A stretch of DNA of 64,000 nt, from NCBI GenBank assembly GCA_010015805.1, contig ML978123.1, positions 2,232,001-2,296,000 on the forward strand. The letters run 5' to 3'. Numbering within the stretch: the stretch's first letter is position 1; each line of letters begins with the position of its first letter. Shown in pieces: positions 11,402 through 21,850 of this stretch. The stretch comes from Rhizodiscina lignyota. Lineage: Eukaryota > Ascomycota > Dothideomycetes > Aulographales > Rhizodiscinaceae. The notes below the pieces were generated by a model, which saw only the letters and a list, made by a program, of their open reading frames with translations, searched no databases and had not been told where the DNA came from. Both the position numbers and the translations under genes were made by a program.

Positions 11402-12249
11402 ATGGCTCGCGCTCCTCATATCGTCGAGGTATCTCACCCATATGCTCTGATTCTGAAAATCAAACAACTCGTCCTTTCAATTGTCCTCCTCGGGCTCCTT
11501 GCTTATCTAGCTTGGGGCCTCAGCGTCACTGGTTTGGGCACTTACGGTCCCAACATCGCCACTGGTGCCATAGGCGTGGGTCTCTTCAGCGTGAGTTCGC
11601 CAACCACAAGATGATTAGGCCAGAGGAGAGTGATTGACGAAAATCCAGGTCTGCCTGACCATTATCTTTTGTATCTACTATATCGCCTCGACTTCATGCG
11701 CACCTAGCCTGTACAATTACTGGGCTGTAATCTCGCTCGAGGCTGCTGCGGTTCTCTTCTGGCTCATCAGTTTCGCCTTGCTCGCCGACATTACTGCGGC
11801 TCTTGTTAGTGCATATAACGCGGCCGACACGTACTACTCGAACTACGACTCGTCTGATGACTGCACTGACTACGATTCTGATGGCTACTGTGATTACAAG
11901 CGCGCCGTTCGCAGCTTGACCAAGCGCGTTGCTGTCGATCCTGCAACTGCCATCGTCTACGCCTCATTCGCTTTGGCAACCATTGAGTGGTGGGTCTTTG
12001 GCACTCCTTTGCAGCAAAGCATGATGCTTATCAAGTCACAGGATTCTCTTCATTGTCTCCCTCGTTCTCTTTTCTATCCGTGTTCACCGTCACCGCACCG
12101 CCGGCCTTCCGAACCGACCAGGTGATGACAGGTCTCAAGGCTACACGCCGAAGCAGATGGAGGCACAGCACCAGCCAATGCCTGCACCGGAATATCAAGG
12201 TCAAGCACCGCCGCCGCAACAGGGTTTCGTTCAACAACCGATGCACTAG
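11402..12249 (+). CDS. MARVEL-domain four-helix membrane protein
   Basis: Three exons: 11402-11590, 11649-11989 and 12042-12249 (245 codons). Four hydrophobic helices are seen at about residues 20-40, 62-80, 88-112 and 155-182, the MARVEL arrangement used by fungal plasma-membrane organising proteins (Nce102/eisosome-type relatives and many uncharacterised ones). Between helices 3 and 4 lies an unusual extracytoplasmic loop dense in Tyr, Asp and Ser with two or three Cys (SDDCTDYDSDGYCDYK). The C-terminal cytosolic tail is Gln/Pro-rich (APPPQQGFVQQP). The CT-rich leader upstream is typical of well-expressed fungal genes. A role in membrane-domain organisation is the family expectation; nothing here fixes a specific job. 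Confidence 0.88.
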
Positions 12250-12691
12250 ACGACTGCTCGCTTGAATTTGTGATTCGCAGGGTGAAAGGAAGAAGCCGTA
12301 AAGGAATGGTCGATCAATGAGCACAACTAAGCCTTTCATGGCAAATTATGCGGGGCAATGGTAGATGTTGGAAATATGGAGTATGGAGGTCAACATCAAT
12401 GCGTACGGATTTTTTTTTATATCTACTAATTGTAAATGTCGATACCTTACCAAGCACGAAATTCACCAGCTTGTTTTTCAATAATTGATGCTCCATCTCT
12501 ATTAAAGAGCGGTGCGCACGTGACGTGGTGCGTTTCATCGATCCAGCCACCCAGCCACCCAGCCTCCAGGCAACAAGCTACATCATCTGGAGCTTGTTCT
12601 AAACTTTCCGAAACCCAACAACTAACTATCCAAAGGAGTTCTCTCGACACACCGAATCCTATCTCCTCGCCTTCATTCATGATTTGAAACG
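12250..12691. other. Intergenic, with a short CCAGCCAC tandem
   Basis: 3' region of the MARVEL gene. It has an A/T run near 12410-12420 and about two and a half copies of the 8-mer CCAGCCAC at 12543-12565. No gene seen. Confidence 0.5.
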
Positions 12692-13290
12692 ATGGGCAAA
12701 CGACGCACAAAGGTGTTTCCCCCCTTACCACACTACAGACTTGAAAATACTCTCACGAGCACTAGAACAAATCCCCCGCAAGGCATGGACCGTCGTTCAT
12801 GACTCTACCAATCGAGATCCGTCAAAAGATTTTCGCTTTCGCGATCGACCGGTCACTGCCGGTACACATCAAGGACATTGATTAAGACGCCGAGGAGAAC
12901 TGGACGCCATACTCAATGTTCTCATTGATCCGCATCAACGCACAGCTTCGATGCGAGATGCTCCACGTGCTAACACAGAGGTTGAGAGATGTGGATGCAT
13001 GGCTCGAAAGTACAGTGCCCGCAACGCGGTCGCTCATCTCGTGGGATACGTCGCAGTACGAATACAATATCCTACAGTCTTTGATAACTCTGATTACCAT
13101 CGCAAGGAATACTCAAGATGTTGCGCGAGGTCTCTGGATAATTGGCTCAGCCTCGCTATGAATCAACGAAAGTGGCGTGGAGGAGTTTGAGGCGCTGCAG
13201 GCACAGTACAAGGGAACAGTCGGTGGGCATACGGACATGTTGACGAGGCTTTTCAGCCAAGCTTACAGTTGGACTTTATTCATTTGAGAT
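12692..13290 (+). pseudogene. Interrupted 2EXR/F-box-like protein
   Basis: ATG 12692 opens MGKRRTK, a 53-nt intron (12713-12765) fits, and the next exon reads FMTLPIEIRQKIFAFA, the motif that opens many short fungal F-box-like/2EXR proteins. The frame then meets TAA at 12883 but continues, clearly coding-like, through ENWTPYSMFSLIRINAQLR and two long helices to TGA 13159, and again for ~43 codons to TGA 13288. Two in-frame stops with coding character on both sides argue for a decayed gene. No single intron can remove the first stop: the only donor/acceptor pair nearby is 27 nt apart. A short functional product ending at 12885 is possible but unlikely. Confidence 0.6.
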
Positions 13291-13347
13291 ATCTCGATTC
13301 GTCTCGCCTACATTGGGCTTCGACGCTAAGTCAGCTTCTTTGTTGTT

Positions 13348-14664
13348 TCAGAAGATGGCCATAATGTTAGGCGGAGAGGCAACCACTCCAGTATAGTCCA
13401 ATGGCGAAGACGATACGAAGAAACTGTATCGACCGAATTTCTGACACATCTTCGACAGCTCCTCCAAAAAGAAAAGCTCTCCAATTGACGTGCCCCAGCC
13501 TGAAAGCAGCATCGGATGCATCATGCCAAAGTCGGGATCTATTGGGGCTATTGTATCTCCGTGTCAGCCCTACAGGCATTCGAATAGGTTTCGCGGTGAG
13601 TTGCGAGGTCTTGCAGACTTACGGATGCACTCAAAGCCAGGCTGGTCTCCGGCAACTGCAGAAAACTGATTCTCCCACAGCCATTTAAGCACCTCCACGG
13701 AGGCAGTGAGACCTGGGTAGGATTGTCTTCCAGCAATCTCTTCCTTTTTCGCCGCATCAAGTTTGGTGTACCCCTCGGTGAAACCTTATTTCGTCAGTTT
13801 CTCCAATCTCCATCCCCGGTAAACACGTCGTCCTTGCTGTATGACGTACCTGTGCGGATGATGAGAATGTCGCCTGTTCGCGGCTCAAGCTTCTCCTCTT
13901 TGATGATGGTCTTGACATGGTCTAACGGTATGGCATACTGGCTCACGCGATCATACTCGACGTTGTTCTTCTGGGCCCAAGCATGATAGTCGATCAAAAT
14001 GCCTCTTCCCGCAACACCTTGCTTCGCCCATGACTCGGCTCCGTTCACAGTACTGTTTGGGTCGCCATGGATATCATCTTGCGAGACACTAAAGAAAGGT
14101 TAGCTGACATGTATTACTGAAATCGGATCACGCAGCAACATACTTATTATAAAATTTCCCCTCTTTTTGATAGGCGAAATGACGGAGACCGTCCCACTGG
14201 CTACTGCTCTGGGTGTTGATGGAAATCTAATTGAATCTTAGCACTGCCATCCACATCGGGACTTATTACACATACGACATCATCATTGATGACTCGAGGA
14301 GCCTTGTTAATGACCTGTCTTTCAAAGACCTTACGATTGAACAATGGAGGCTGCAGAAAATCTAATGGCAAGCTACCGGACATAGCTCAGCTTCTCCAAT
14401 TCCCACTTCGAGTCGGATTTCCTTTCTACTCACTTCAATGAAATCCGAGCTCCTGTCTGGATCTCCTCCTTTGCAGCACGAAGGACAACGTCATCAGTCA
14501 AATGATTGAATGCTCCCTATTTGAGTACTTTAGCAGAGAGCTCTGTATCCCTTGTAGTACGTCAACCTTACGAGTTCTGGTTTCTCCCAAAGTCCCCACG
14601 CCGAATATGGAGGATCTCCCTTGCGGAGTGGAAGATCTTCGAAAGCTGGTATCTGTTTCGACAT
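13348..14664 (-). CDS. Putative cyclase (kynurenine-formamidase-like fold)
   Basis: Seven exons: 14664-14572, 14516-14434, 14372-14276, 14226-14144, 14088-13850, 13784-13623 and 13556-13348; all six introns are 49-66 nt and the joined frame gives 321 codons. The order of family blocks is complete: FEDLPLRKGDPPYSAWGLWE at the N-terminus, HLTDDVVLRAAKEEI, LNLPLDF, the SSSQWDGLRHF metal/active-site block, GRGILIDYHAW, GDILIIRTGFTEGY, and the C-terminal GRYSFFVSSSPLDYTGV plus ASPPN. Bacterial relatives hydrolyse N-formylkynurenine or cyclise aromatic precursors; fungal members of this type are mostly uncharacterised and often sit in catabolic or secondary-metabolite clusters. An EthD-fold protein, a GST and a thioesterase lie within 5 kb. 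Substrate is unknown. Confidence 0.9.
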
Positions 14665-15605
14665 TGTAATAAATTTGATGAAATGATACGTTTGAGATGC
14701 CCTGACGCAAAAATCTGTAGCTGAAATGATCCGCGTTCGGGTCTGCTCGACGATATCGGCTGATGAGGGGTTCACGCGCGGACTCTGAAGATCCGCTGAT
14801 TGAATTCGTCGGCATCAGAGCGCCGCTTTTTGATTGAGAATGGTTTTCGAAATGGTGATTGATAGACATGATGATGGATTAATATTGCATGCGCTGGAGA
14901 TTGACTGGAAAGGGCAGAACAGCGTCATCGAGATTATATCCTACACATGTCCAGAGCTCCAACTGTTCTCTTCATCGAATGAGCGACTCCATCTCACAGC
15001 AGCAAGCCTCGCAATTAAAACTATACATCTCGGACACTGTCTTTTCTTTTATAGATTTCGCATCCTCCTGTCGCTAGGAATTTCCTAAAGAAGCACAGTC
15101 AAACTCAAACATATCTCTCAAAATGAATATTCTCCACTTTTGTCTACATTAGAATCTGACCAAGCTTCTCCTATTTGCGGAATTGACACTTTCCCTGCAT
15201 AGAATAACTTCAAAGAGCTAGATGCACAGCATTTAAAGCGGTCAAACTCCCAGAGTGTACCCTGATGGTCTAACGGTAACCCTGCTGACCTCATGGGACA
15301 ACATCTAATCGACACTCTACAGGGAACTATCCAGCCTCCAATAGGTCCACGTTAATAAATTTCCATTGTGCTCATAATGGTCCCATAGAAGATTCGCTCT
15401 GACGAGTAGCTCTATCACTGGAAGATGCACAAGAGTCTCATGGCTTCAATGTATCATTCATATTCCGTTTTCTACTGTCCTTACCCACAAGGCAATTAGT
15501 GTATCCGCGATGCGAAGTATACTCTAGCTAATAAAACGTAAAAGAAACAAAATCCGGAACGCCGACCGTCAACACAGAAGCTCACTCCATAATGGGCCTC
15601 TGTGC
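14665..15605. other. Intergenic
   Basis: Upstream region of the cyclase and 3' region of the GPI-type protein. A TGGTCTAACGG word near 15267 resembles a tRNA A-box but lacks a matching B-box, so no RNA gene is called. Confidence 0.5.
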
Positions 15606-16112
15606 TCATACAGCAACTCCCAGCATAAAGCTTGTTGCCAAAATAGCGAATGCGACCCAGGCACCTTTGGAGGCGCCTTCCGCAGCGATTGCGGATGCTG
15701 CACCAGTCTTCGATGGACTCGGTGAGGAGTTGGTTTCGGTCGAGCTGCCGTTGTGCTGTGTGGACTTCGATGCACATATCACCGGCGCAAGTGTTGGATT
15801 AAAAGAGTTCGACAAGCATTGTAACAGCTGGTCCTGGGTTTGTTGTCGTGCCACGCAATAAGCGCTGCAGTCTCCGCGGTAAAGGACGATGGGCGCTCCG
15901 TTGCAGCAATGTCGCAGCGCAGCGGTTGCGTTGTTTGCGTAGCCTTGCTCGTATTGGAAGGATATGGCGCAAGCGGCCGTATCTAGGATGGGGAGGCCAT
16001 ATGTAGCTCCCTTCTCACACGTGGTTCCTGTAGGACGCGGAGGCACACCTGTGGAAGTGAAGGTCGAAACTGGAACGGGGCTGGCGATTTGAGACATGTC
16101 GGGGAGTTTCAA
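15606..16112 (-). CDS. Cysteine-rich surface protein with GPI-anchor-type tail
   Basis: A single exon of 168 codons. A central domain with eight cysteines (TCEKGATYGLP, HCCNGAPIV, DCSAYCVARQQT, LQCLSNSF, VICAS) matches a small extracellular domain common in dothideomycete cell-surface proteins. It is followed by a Ser/Thr-rich linker and a C-terminal hydrophobic segment (GAWVAFAILATSFMLGVAV) of the kind replaced by a GPI anchor. The N-terminus is odd: neither Met1 nor Met6 gives a clear signal peptide, so an upstream exon may be missing from this model. Expected location is the outer plasma membrane or wall. No function is known. Confidence 0.75.
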   Translation of the reverse strand: MKLPDMSQIASPVPVSTFTSTGVPPRPTGTTCEKGATYGLPILDTAACAISFQYEQGYANNATAALRHCCNGAPIVLYRGDCSAYCVARQQTQDQLLQCLSNSFNPTLAPVICASKSTQHNGSSTETNSSPSPSKTGAASAIAAEGASKGAWVAFAILATSFMLGVAV

Positions 16113-17167
16113 TGACCTCTCTATGGGAGTTAAAATGATTAAAGAATGAGGAGATGAGGGAGTCGATTGGGAAAAACTTGAGCTGATTTGTGCAACCTCT
16201 TAAAGAGTGGCAATCGAATGATATGGGGCCGAGAACCTATCTCCTCAGACTTCAACGATACCTCAAGAGGCATTAAGTCATATCCTAATCCGAATCTTAC
16301 ATTCAGAGGCGCATGCATAACTTGGATATTTTAACATCGTTGCGAGCGAGGCTTGCGCGAGGATTGACCTTTTCGAGACTTTGCTAGAGCTGCGGTTGTA
16401 TCCAACTTCTGGAGTGGCTTAGCGTCCAGCCTCACGGCAAGACAGCATATCCGCCCAGCTGAAATCTGGGTGTCAGATTCCCGATATGCCGACCTCTTGC
16501 GTCTTCTTCTTTCATTCCAAGGAGAAGCTTCAAGTATTGTGAGCTGAATGGACTGGACAATAACCGCATCGAGCACACAATGGAGAAAGTTTGACGTCTG
16601 TCAGGACCGTGTTGAAGACGAATTCAGGGAATATTGTCGAAGCTATGGGCAAAACAGCGAAAGGCTGAAGAAAAGAAGCTTTGCCAGTTGAAGTTCATCT
16701 CCTCCGGGTCAATCATGATACGACTTAGATATTTGAGTCGATAATGCTGAATAGAGTATTATGCCATGTCGCGGTGACGCTCGCCAACTCATTTTATCAG
16801 AGGCTACGCTAGAGCTCACTAGGTATAACGTTGCGCACGGGCAACAACTGTACGAAGGAGCGAGATTTCCGGGGGCGACATATTTAGGTGAGATGGTACC
16901 GAGTTTTAGGTGGGGTAGCCCCTTCGAACTCTGGGTGCCTCTGTCGCTTTCGGGATTCTAGCTCCATTCGTTGTGTATGGAGGAGAGGAACAGCTTCGAA
17001 CCCCTCATTATCCGAGGTATGGGACCAGCTAATGGGCCAGACAAGATCCAATGGCCCTAAGAACAGTCTTTCGACTCTCAAGAAGCTGTAAAATCCAATG
17101 CAGGAGATCACCTTCGTCGCAGACAGTTCAGATTCAGCAAAGAAAAGTCAACTCTCAAGCCTTCATC
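16113..17167. other. Intergenic
   Basis: Divergent upstream region between the GPI-type protein and the EthD-fold gene. An in-frame ATG at 17051 would extend the EthD protein by 39 basic residues resembling a mitochondrial presequence; I consider the downstream start more likely. Nothing else is seen. Confidence 0.45.
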
Positions 17168-17924
17168 ATGCCTACCGCCGGCCTCCTTTTCGCTAAGACT
17201 AGCCCGAAGCACCCTGATCTCACAGAAGAGGTCTTCAATAAGTGGTACTCGACAGAGCATATCCAGGATGTCGTTGACGCTGGCCTCGCCGATCTTGCAA
17301 TTCGCTACAAAAATCTAGACCCTAAGGCCAAATATCAGTACCTTGCTGTTTATCGCATTCCAGATGTATCCAAGCTTTCTGACGAAAAGTTCATGGCAAC
17401 CATTAAAAAAGACTCGAAGTTGTTGCCTGGAAAAGAACCAGGGAAAAACGGCGAATGGCCTGATGTTCTGGACGCTGAAATTCCCGGCTACGAGATTCTT
17501 CAGAGCTTCGAAGGCCCAAATGATCAGAAGACGAGGGCGAAAGGCATCGTGACCGTAGCTATGGAACCTGCAGAGGGAACCGATGATGACTTCGATGATT
17601 GGTACCGCAAGCAGGTATGCACAGTGCTACTCGTTCATACTCCAGAAACGTCGAGTAAAGACCACTCACTCTGAGTAGCATCTTGACATGATTTCAATGT
17701 GTCGTGGTTATCACAGATCAACGAGATATAAGAAACTAGACGGGTCCAAGCCCCGGTATCTCGCCATTCACGAGTACGAGACTACCGACTTTCCGGGTGA
17801 TCAACTCAAGGTCGTCGTTGGAACGGAGTGGAGCAAGAAGGTCATTAAGAATTCTCCAATTTTCGACAGGAACATGTGGGAGTACATCACAGAGTACCGT
17901 AAAGGCGGCCAGGAGAAGCTCTAG
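17168..17924 (+). CDS. EthD-like dimeric alpha-beta barrel protein
   Basis: Two exons, 17168-17614 and 17679-17924, 64-nt intron, 230 codons. The N-terminal half opens with TAGLLFAKTSPKHPDLTEE and NKWYSTEHIQDVV, and the second half repeats the theme (FDDWYRKQHLDMISMCRGY, then YLAIHEYETTDFPG). This is the EthD/dimeric-barrel arrangement seen in fungal proteins linked to catabolism and polyketide tailoring. Bacterial EthD is needed for ether-fuel degradation; fungal members are uncharacterised. The start at 17168 follows a purine at -3; ATG 17051 in the same frame would add a basic leader. It converges with the GST gene, the two stops being 120 bp apart. Confidence 0.85.
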
Positions 17925-18044
17925 TGCTTCTTGTGAACTCGATTTTGCTGCTACGTAACATGTTCCTCTGTGTGAACTGACATGAACATATTTGCCGCAG
18001 AAATGTCTTCTTTCGTATCAACTGATCTCGCATCACATCATTGA

Positions 18045-18743
18045 CTATAACGACGGTTTTGCAGCTCGTTTCCAATCTTCTGTTGCCAATGGTGTTTGCA
18101 CAAAACTTGGACGCGTTTTAATATTTTCATACCAGTTCCGCAGAGCATCCCTACCTTGCCTCCACTCAACCTTTCTGGTGTCAAAAAATCTCAAGGCAAC
18201 AGCAGCAGATACTTCAGCAAGGCTTATGGTCTGTTGCGCTTCCCGTGTTCTGATGGCACCACTCTTTGCCATTCGCTCCAGGAAATCGAACCCTCGAGTA
18301 ACCTTCTCCCGCTGACCGTCGATCCAAGGTTGGTAGAGCAAGCCCTTCTCAGCTCTGATTCTCTCTTCATACACACATAGGATCTCTGCGTCCACCATCC
18401 CATCACACGCTGCATGAATGCTCTTCTCCTGCCATCGAACCCGATCTGATTTAATCTCCTCCACGACTTCCGTGCCAGCCCGTGCAATTAGGTATTCACA
18501 AATGACCTTCGAGTCAAAGATGGCTAAAGGCCCACCTTCAATGTCCTCCACTACTAATGTGGGGATTTTGGCCAGAGGATTGCCGGCGTCCGACAGGTAG
18601 AGGTTATTGTCGCTCCAGCCTGGGTATGGGACTGGGGCAACGACGACTTTGTCCAGGGTGATCAAATGTGCAAGCCCTAGCTCAATTGCAAGAACGTAGA
18701 CCTTTCGCGAGTATGGTGACAGAGGGTGGTAAATAAGTCTCAT
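18045..18743 (-). CDS. Glutathione S-transferase
   Basis: A single exon of 232 codons. The N-terminal thioredoxin-like domain begins YHPLSPYSRKVYVLAIELGL, with a Ser/Tyr pair at the usual glutathione-activating site, and contains the cis-Pro segment KIPTLV and the glutathione-binding IFDSKVICEYL. The C-terminal part (~95-232) is all-helical. It resembles the small YibF-type GSTs found in bacteria and fungi, which are cytosolic and conjugate or reduce small electrophiles. It is divergent from the thioesterase at 19239 and convergent with the EthD-fold gene. Substrate unknown. Confidence 0.92.
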   Translation of the reverse strand: MRLIYHPLSPYSRKVYVLAIELGLAHLITLDKVVVAPVPYPGWSDNNLYLSDAGNPLAKIPTLVVEDIEGGPLAIFDSKVICEYLIARAGTEVVEEIKSDRVRWQEKSIHAACDGMVDAEILCVYEERIRAEKGLLYQPWIDGQREKVTRGFDFLERMAKSGAIRTREAQQTISLAEVSAAVALRFFDTRKVEWRQGRDALRNWYENIKTRPSFVQTPLATEDWKRAAKPSL

Positions 18744-19238
18744 GTTGTTAAGCTTTTGAGCGGGCTTCGGGGGTAATTACTGAAAACAGCTAGAGTATGC
18801 CGCAAATAAATCGAGGTGAATGTGGGGAAGTTGATGGGGACTGCTTCGTATGTACGGTAGTTCCAATCGTCGCTGGCATCATTCATAAAGGAAAGAGATA
18901 AAGCCAACCGCCGTCCGTAGATGCTTTGCTTTCCACTGTTGTTGGTTGTGGCTGTTATTATCTTCATATCCCCCGCACTACGAGCGAAGCTCGGCACACC
19001 TCGCAAGGACCTCTTAAGGCCTCGTAGCGAGAGCTGGGAAGCCGAGATGTATCTTTTTCATTCCACGCCGTACACTACCTCAATTCTTTCGCTACGGCCC
19101 TTCCCATCTCCTCCATCTTCCAAGGCTAGACGGTCTTTCGTATATAGATGCCGTAAATACAAGCGCTCCTAAACTGGGTACGAAGTCAGCATTTTCCCTA
19201 TCGCAGCCTATGAGAAAAGTACACAACCGCCGGCAACA
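18744..19238. promoter_or_regulatory. Shared divergent promoter, GST and thioesterase
   Basis: A 495-bp interval between two divergent starts. No TATA box or known operator is obvious. Confidence 0.4.
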
Positions 19239-19760
19239 ATGGCGTTTCCGAAGAGAGACTCTCGTAGCCGCGACAAGCCTTCGCTATATGAGTTCCTCTG
19301 GAATGATACTACTGCTACTCCAGAGGAGCGCATGAGGAAAGTGCTCCACTTCTACGTGGAAGACGGTCGGTTCGATGCCAGATGTGTCCGCGACACACGC
19401 GTTATATCTGTCGACTTGAAGACGAATACCGTTGTGTACGAAATCGACATACAACCGTACCTGTGTAGCAGGACGAAAACGCTACACGGAGGTGCGGCGG
19501 CCACTCTTCTGGACATGCTCACGTCCGCCATCTTGACACTCCTGGCCAAACCGGGAGCGTTCGATCTGGGGCACGTGTCGAGAACGATCACTATGTCGTA
19601 TCTAAGGCCGGTTAATGAGGGCCAGACTGTGAGAATTGAGTGCAGACCGGTATCTCTGGGAAAGAACACGGCGAATGTGTATGGAGAGATCAGGACTTTG
19701 GAAGGCAAGGTCTGCGTTACGTGCGTCCACGACAAGGTTGTCTTCGGATCCAAGATATAG
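19239..19760 (+). CDS. Hotdog-fold acyl-CoA thioesterase
   Basis: A single exon of 173 codons. The 4HBT/PaaI-type hotdog fold is shown by LHGGAAATLLDMLTSAIL (residues ~85-102), in which the HGG turn and Asp supply the acyl-CoA site, followed by HVSRTITMSYLRPV and a terminal strand pair ending in VHDKVVFG. Length agrees with eukaryotic ACOT13-like enzymes. It should hydrolyse acyl- or aryl-CoA thioesters in cytosol or mitochondria; no targeting signal is clear. Neighbouring GST, EthD-fold and cyclase genes hint at aromatic or polyketide metabolism, but that is inference. Confidence 0.9.
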   Translation: MAFPKRDSRSRDKPSLYEFLWNDTTATPEERMRKVLHFYVEDGRFDARCVRDTRVISVDLKTNTVVYEIDIQPYLCSRTKTLHGGAAATLLDMLTSAILTLLAKPGAFDLGHVSRTITMSYLRPVNEGQTVRIECRPVSLGKNTANVYGEIRTLEGKVCVTCVHDKVVFGSKI

Positions 19761-20191
19761 CGCTCTGGGTCTCTAGAAAGAGAGAAAGCTTAGGGGAATA
19801 TGTTCAGACTATATAGAGGCAGCCATCCTGATAGATTCTCAATACTGTTCCGGTCCACTTCTCACAGCTGACAGCTGATATCGTTCAGGACTACTGTTAA
19901 TGTGGTTGGCTCACCTAAGGGGCGTAATGCAACTTCATCGCTTGCATCGGGCCTTGTACAATCGTGCCAATGGTCGATTGGGTGGGTCGAGGGAACCATA
20001 TCGTTGTTTGTACGACCTGCGGAGTATTACTTACGATACCTGCAACATGAAGGCTGAGAATCCTTGGAATACGAGTTTGTAGATGCCAAGCCCTGGTACC
20101 TGGCCTGGTTGCCCAAAACAACTCAAACCCCCGATGCTCCGTCTAGGTGCGAAGCATCACTTTTGAATTCGTTACCGTTTCTATATCCTTG
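19761..20191. other. Intergenic
   Basis: Tandem-orientation gap between the thioesterase and MRM2. No gene or clear element seen. Confidence 0.5.
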
Positions 20192-21535
20192 ATGCTCTCG
20201 CGGTCCTTGTTCCAGCAGCTGACAGACAGCATACTGATTTCGAGTTATATAATACCAAACCACACACGAGTGCTCTCCCGGAACTGTTTGCGCCTCTCGC
20301 AGAACATTCCTTTCGCGAAGCATGCATCGTCTTCCTCCTCGACAAGATGGAAAGCCCGTCAATCGCGGGATCGGTTCGCAAAGGATGCAAAAGTCCAAGG
20401 GCTGAAGAGTCGCGCTGCGTTCAAGCTGCTTGAGGTTAGATTTCGTCGAGAAATCTCCCAACGCGCTAATTTTTGTGGAAGATGAATGAGAAGTATAAGC
20501 TATTCAGACCGGGCATTACTGTTGTCGATTTGGTTTGTCTGCCCTTTAAAGTTCAGCATTGTCTTTTTACTGACCTCTCCAGGGATACGCGCCAGGTTCA
20601 TGGTCTCAGGTAGCCTACCTTCTGTCCTATCTACCTTCCTAATACTCGGCCTAACCTTACATGAAGGTTGCTGTATCGCGAACTCAACCCCGAGGCCGAG
20701 TGATTGGCATCGACATAATTCCAGCACAACCTCCAAGGGGTGTCTCTACTATACAGGGCAACTTCCTCGACCCGGGCGTCCAAGAGAGCGTACGGACATA
20801 CGTCCAAGACCCTGATCGCGGAAGACCTCGACGTCCTACAATTTTGGCAGATCCAGACTTTGAGGCGAATGACATGGATAGCATATCGATTGAAGAGCTT
20901 GAGGATGCGAACAAGTCATACATCGATCTAGAGCGGCAAACCAGTGTTGGCAGTGACATTCATACCGCGAGACATCTACAGGTTGAGGCGGATAATGGAG
21001 TTAGGAAGAAGTTGAGTACGAAGGAAAGAGACGAACGACTAGGCAGAGTGGTCGATGTAGTACTCAGTGATATGTCAGCGCCCTGGGAACTGACATCGGG
21101 TATGTGGGTGAATAGCGTTTCTAATCCGTATCGCAGGATGATGAATACAAGCGGCGTGTCATTTCGTGATCATGCTGGAAGCATGGTGAGTCTTGCATAC
21201 ACCAAAATCGACGATTTCTCCGCGCAGCTCACGAATGAAAGGATCTCTGTATCGCAGCTTTGACGTTTTGCTTCGATGCTCTGCGTACTGGTGGCCACTT
21301 CGTTTGCAAGTTCTACCAAGGGGCGGAAGAGAAGTTGCTGGAGAAGAAGTTGAAGAGGCTGTTCGAAAAGGTGCACAGAGAGAAGCCAGATGCCAGTAGA
21401 GATGTAAGCTCCCTTGTATGTGTACTTCAAAAATTATTACTGACATCGGTTCGCAAGGGTTCGAAAGAAGCATACTTTGTTGCGCTGAAGCGCAAAGCCG
21501 ATCCCCCTCGAGAACAAGTCTTCGCAGATGATTAG
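20192..21535 (+). CDS. MRM2: Mitochondrial 21S rRNA 2'-O-methyltransferase (FtsJ/RlmE family)
   Basis: Six exons: 20192-20434, 20482-20532, 20583-20609 (27 nt), 20667-21185, 21242-21403 and 21458-21535 (359 codons). The first ~50 residues form a Ser/Arg-rich mitochondrial presequence. The FtsJ fold follows: SRAAFKLLEMNEKY, the SAM-binding LGYAPGSWSQVA, the catalytic Asp in VVLSDMSAPW, Lys in HFVCKFYQG and Glu in SKEAYFVAL, giving the K-D-K-E set. Between the second strand and VVLSD is a ~95-residue acidic insertion common to filamentous fungi. The enzyme methylates a uridine in the peptidyl-transferase A-loop of the large mitochondrial rRNA. The last intron (54 nt) is free of stops and in frame, so retention would only add 18 residues. 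Confidence 0.94.
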
Positions 21536-21850
21536 ACAAGGTGTCGAACGGGACATGTTAATACCAAAGGCTACACACGGTTACGCTTCTACGGACTCCT
21601 CTCCCGTCTGGCCTCGTAGGAGCTGGATGACGGCTGTTTGATATCTGGCGGAATCTAACTGTAATCGCACAGTATCAAATGGCACTCCGATCAGCTTGAT
21701 ATAAAGCTGTTCTTTGGGGTATTGTACATAAATAGAGAATTGTAGCGCCCCTCGCCCTTATTGGGCAGTGCAACATGCCTCCGATAGAAGCCCGATAGAA
21801 ACCAGCCTGTGGTCGTGCCACGGGAACATAAAATACCAAAGCGACATCTC
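21536..21850. other. Convergent 3' region
   Basis: A 315-bp gap between the stops of MRM2 and MSH2; shared 3' untranslated sequence is expected. No other feature seen. Confidence 0.5.

Noticed and set aside
15240-15330. TGGTCTAACGG word resembling a tRNA A-box
   Set aside because: No B-box at the right distance and no cloverleaf.
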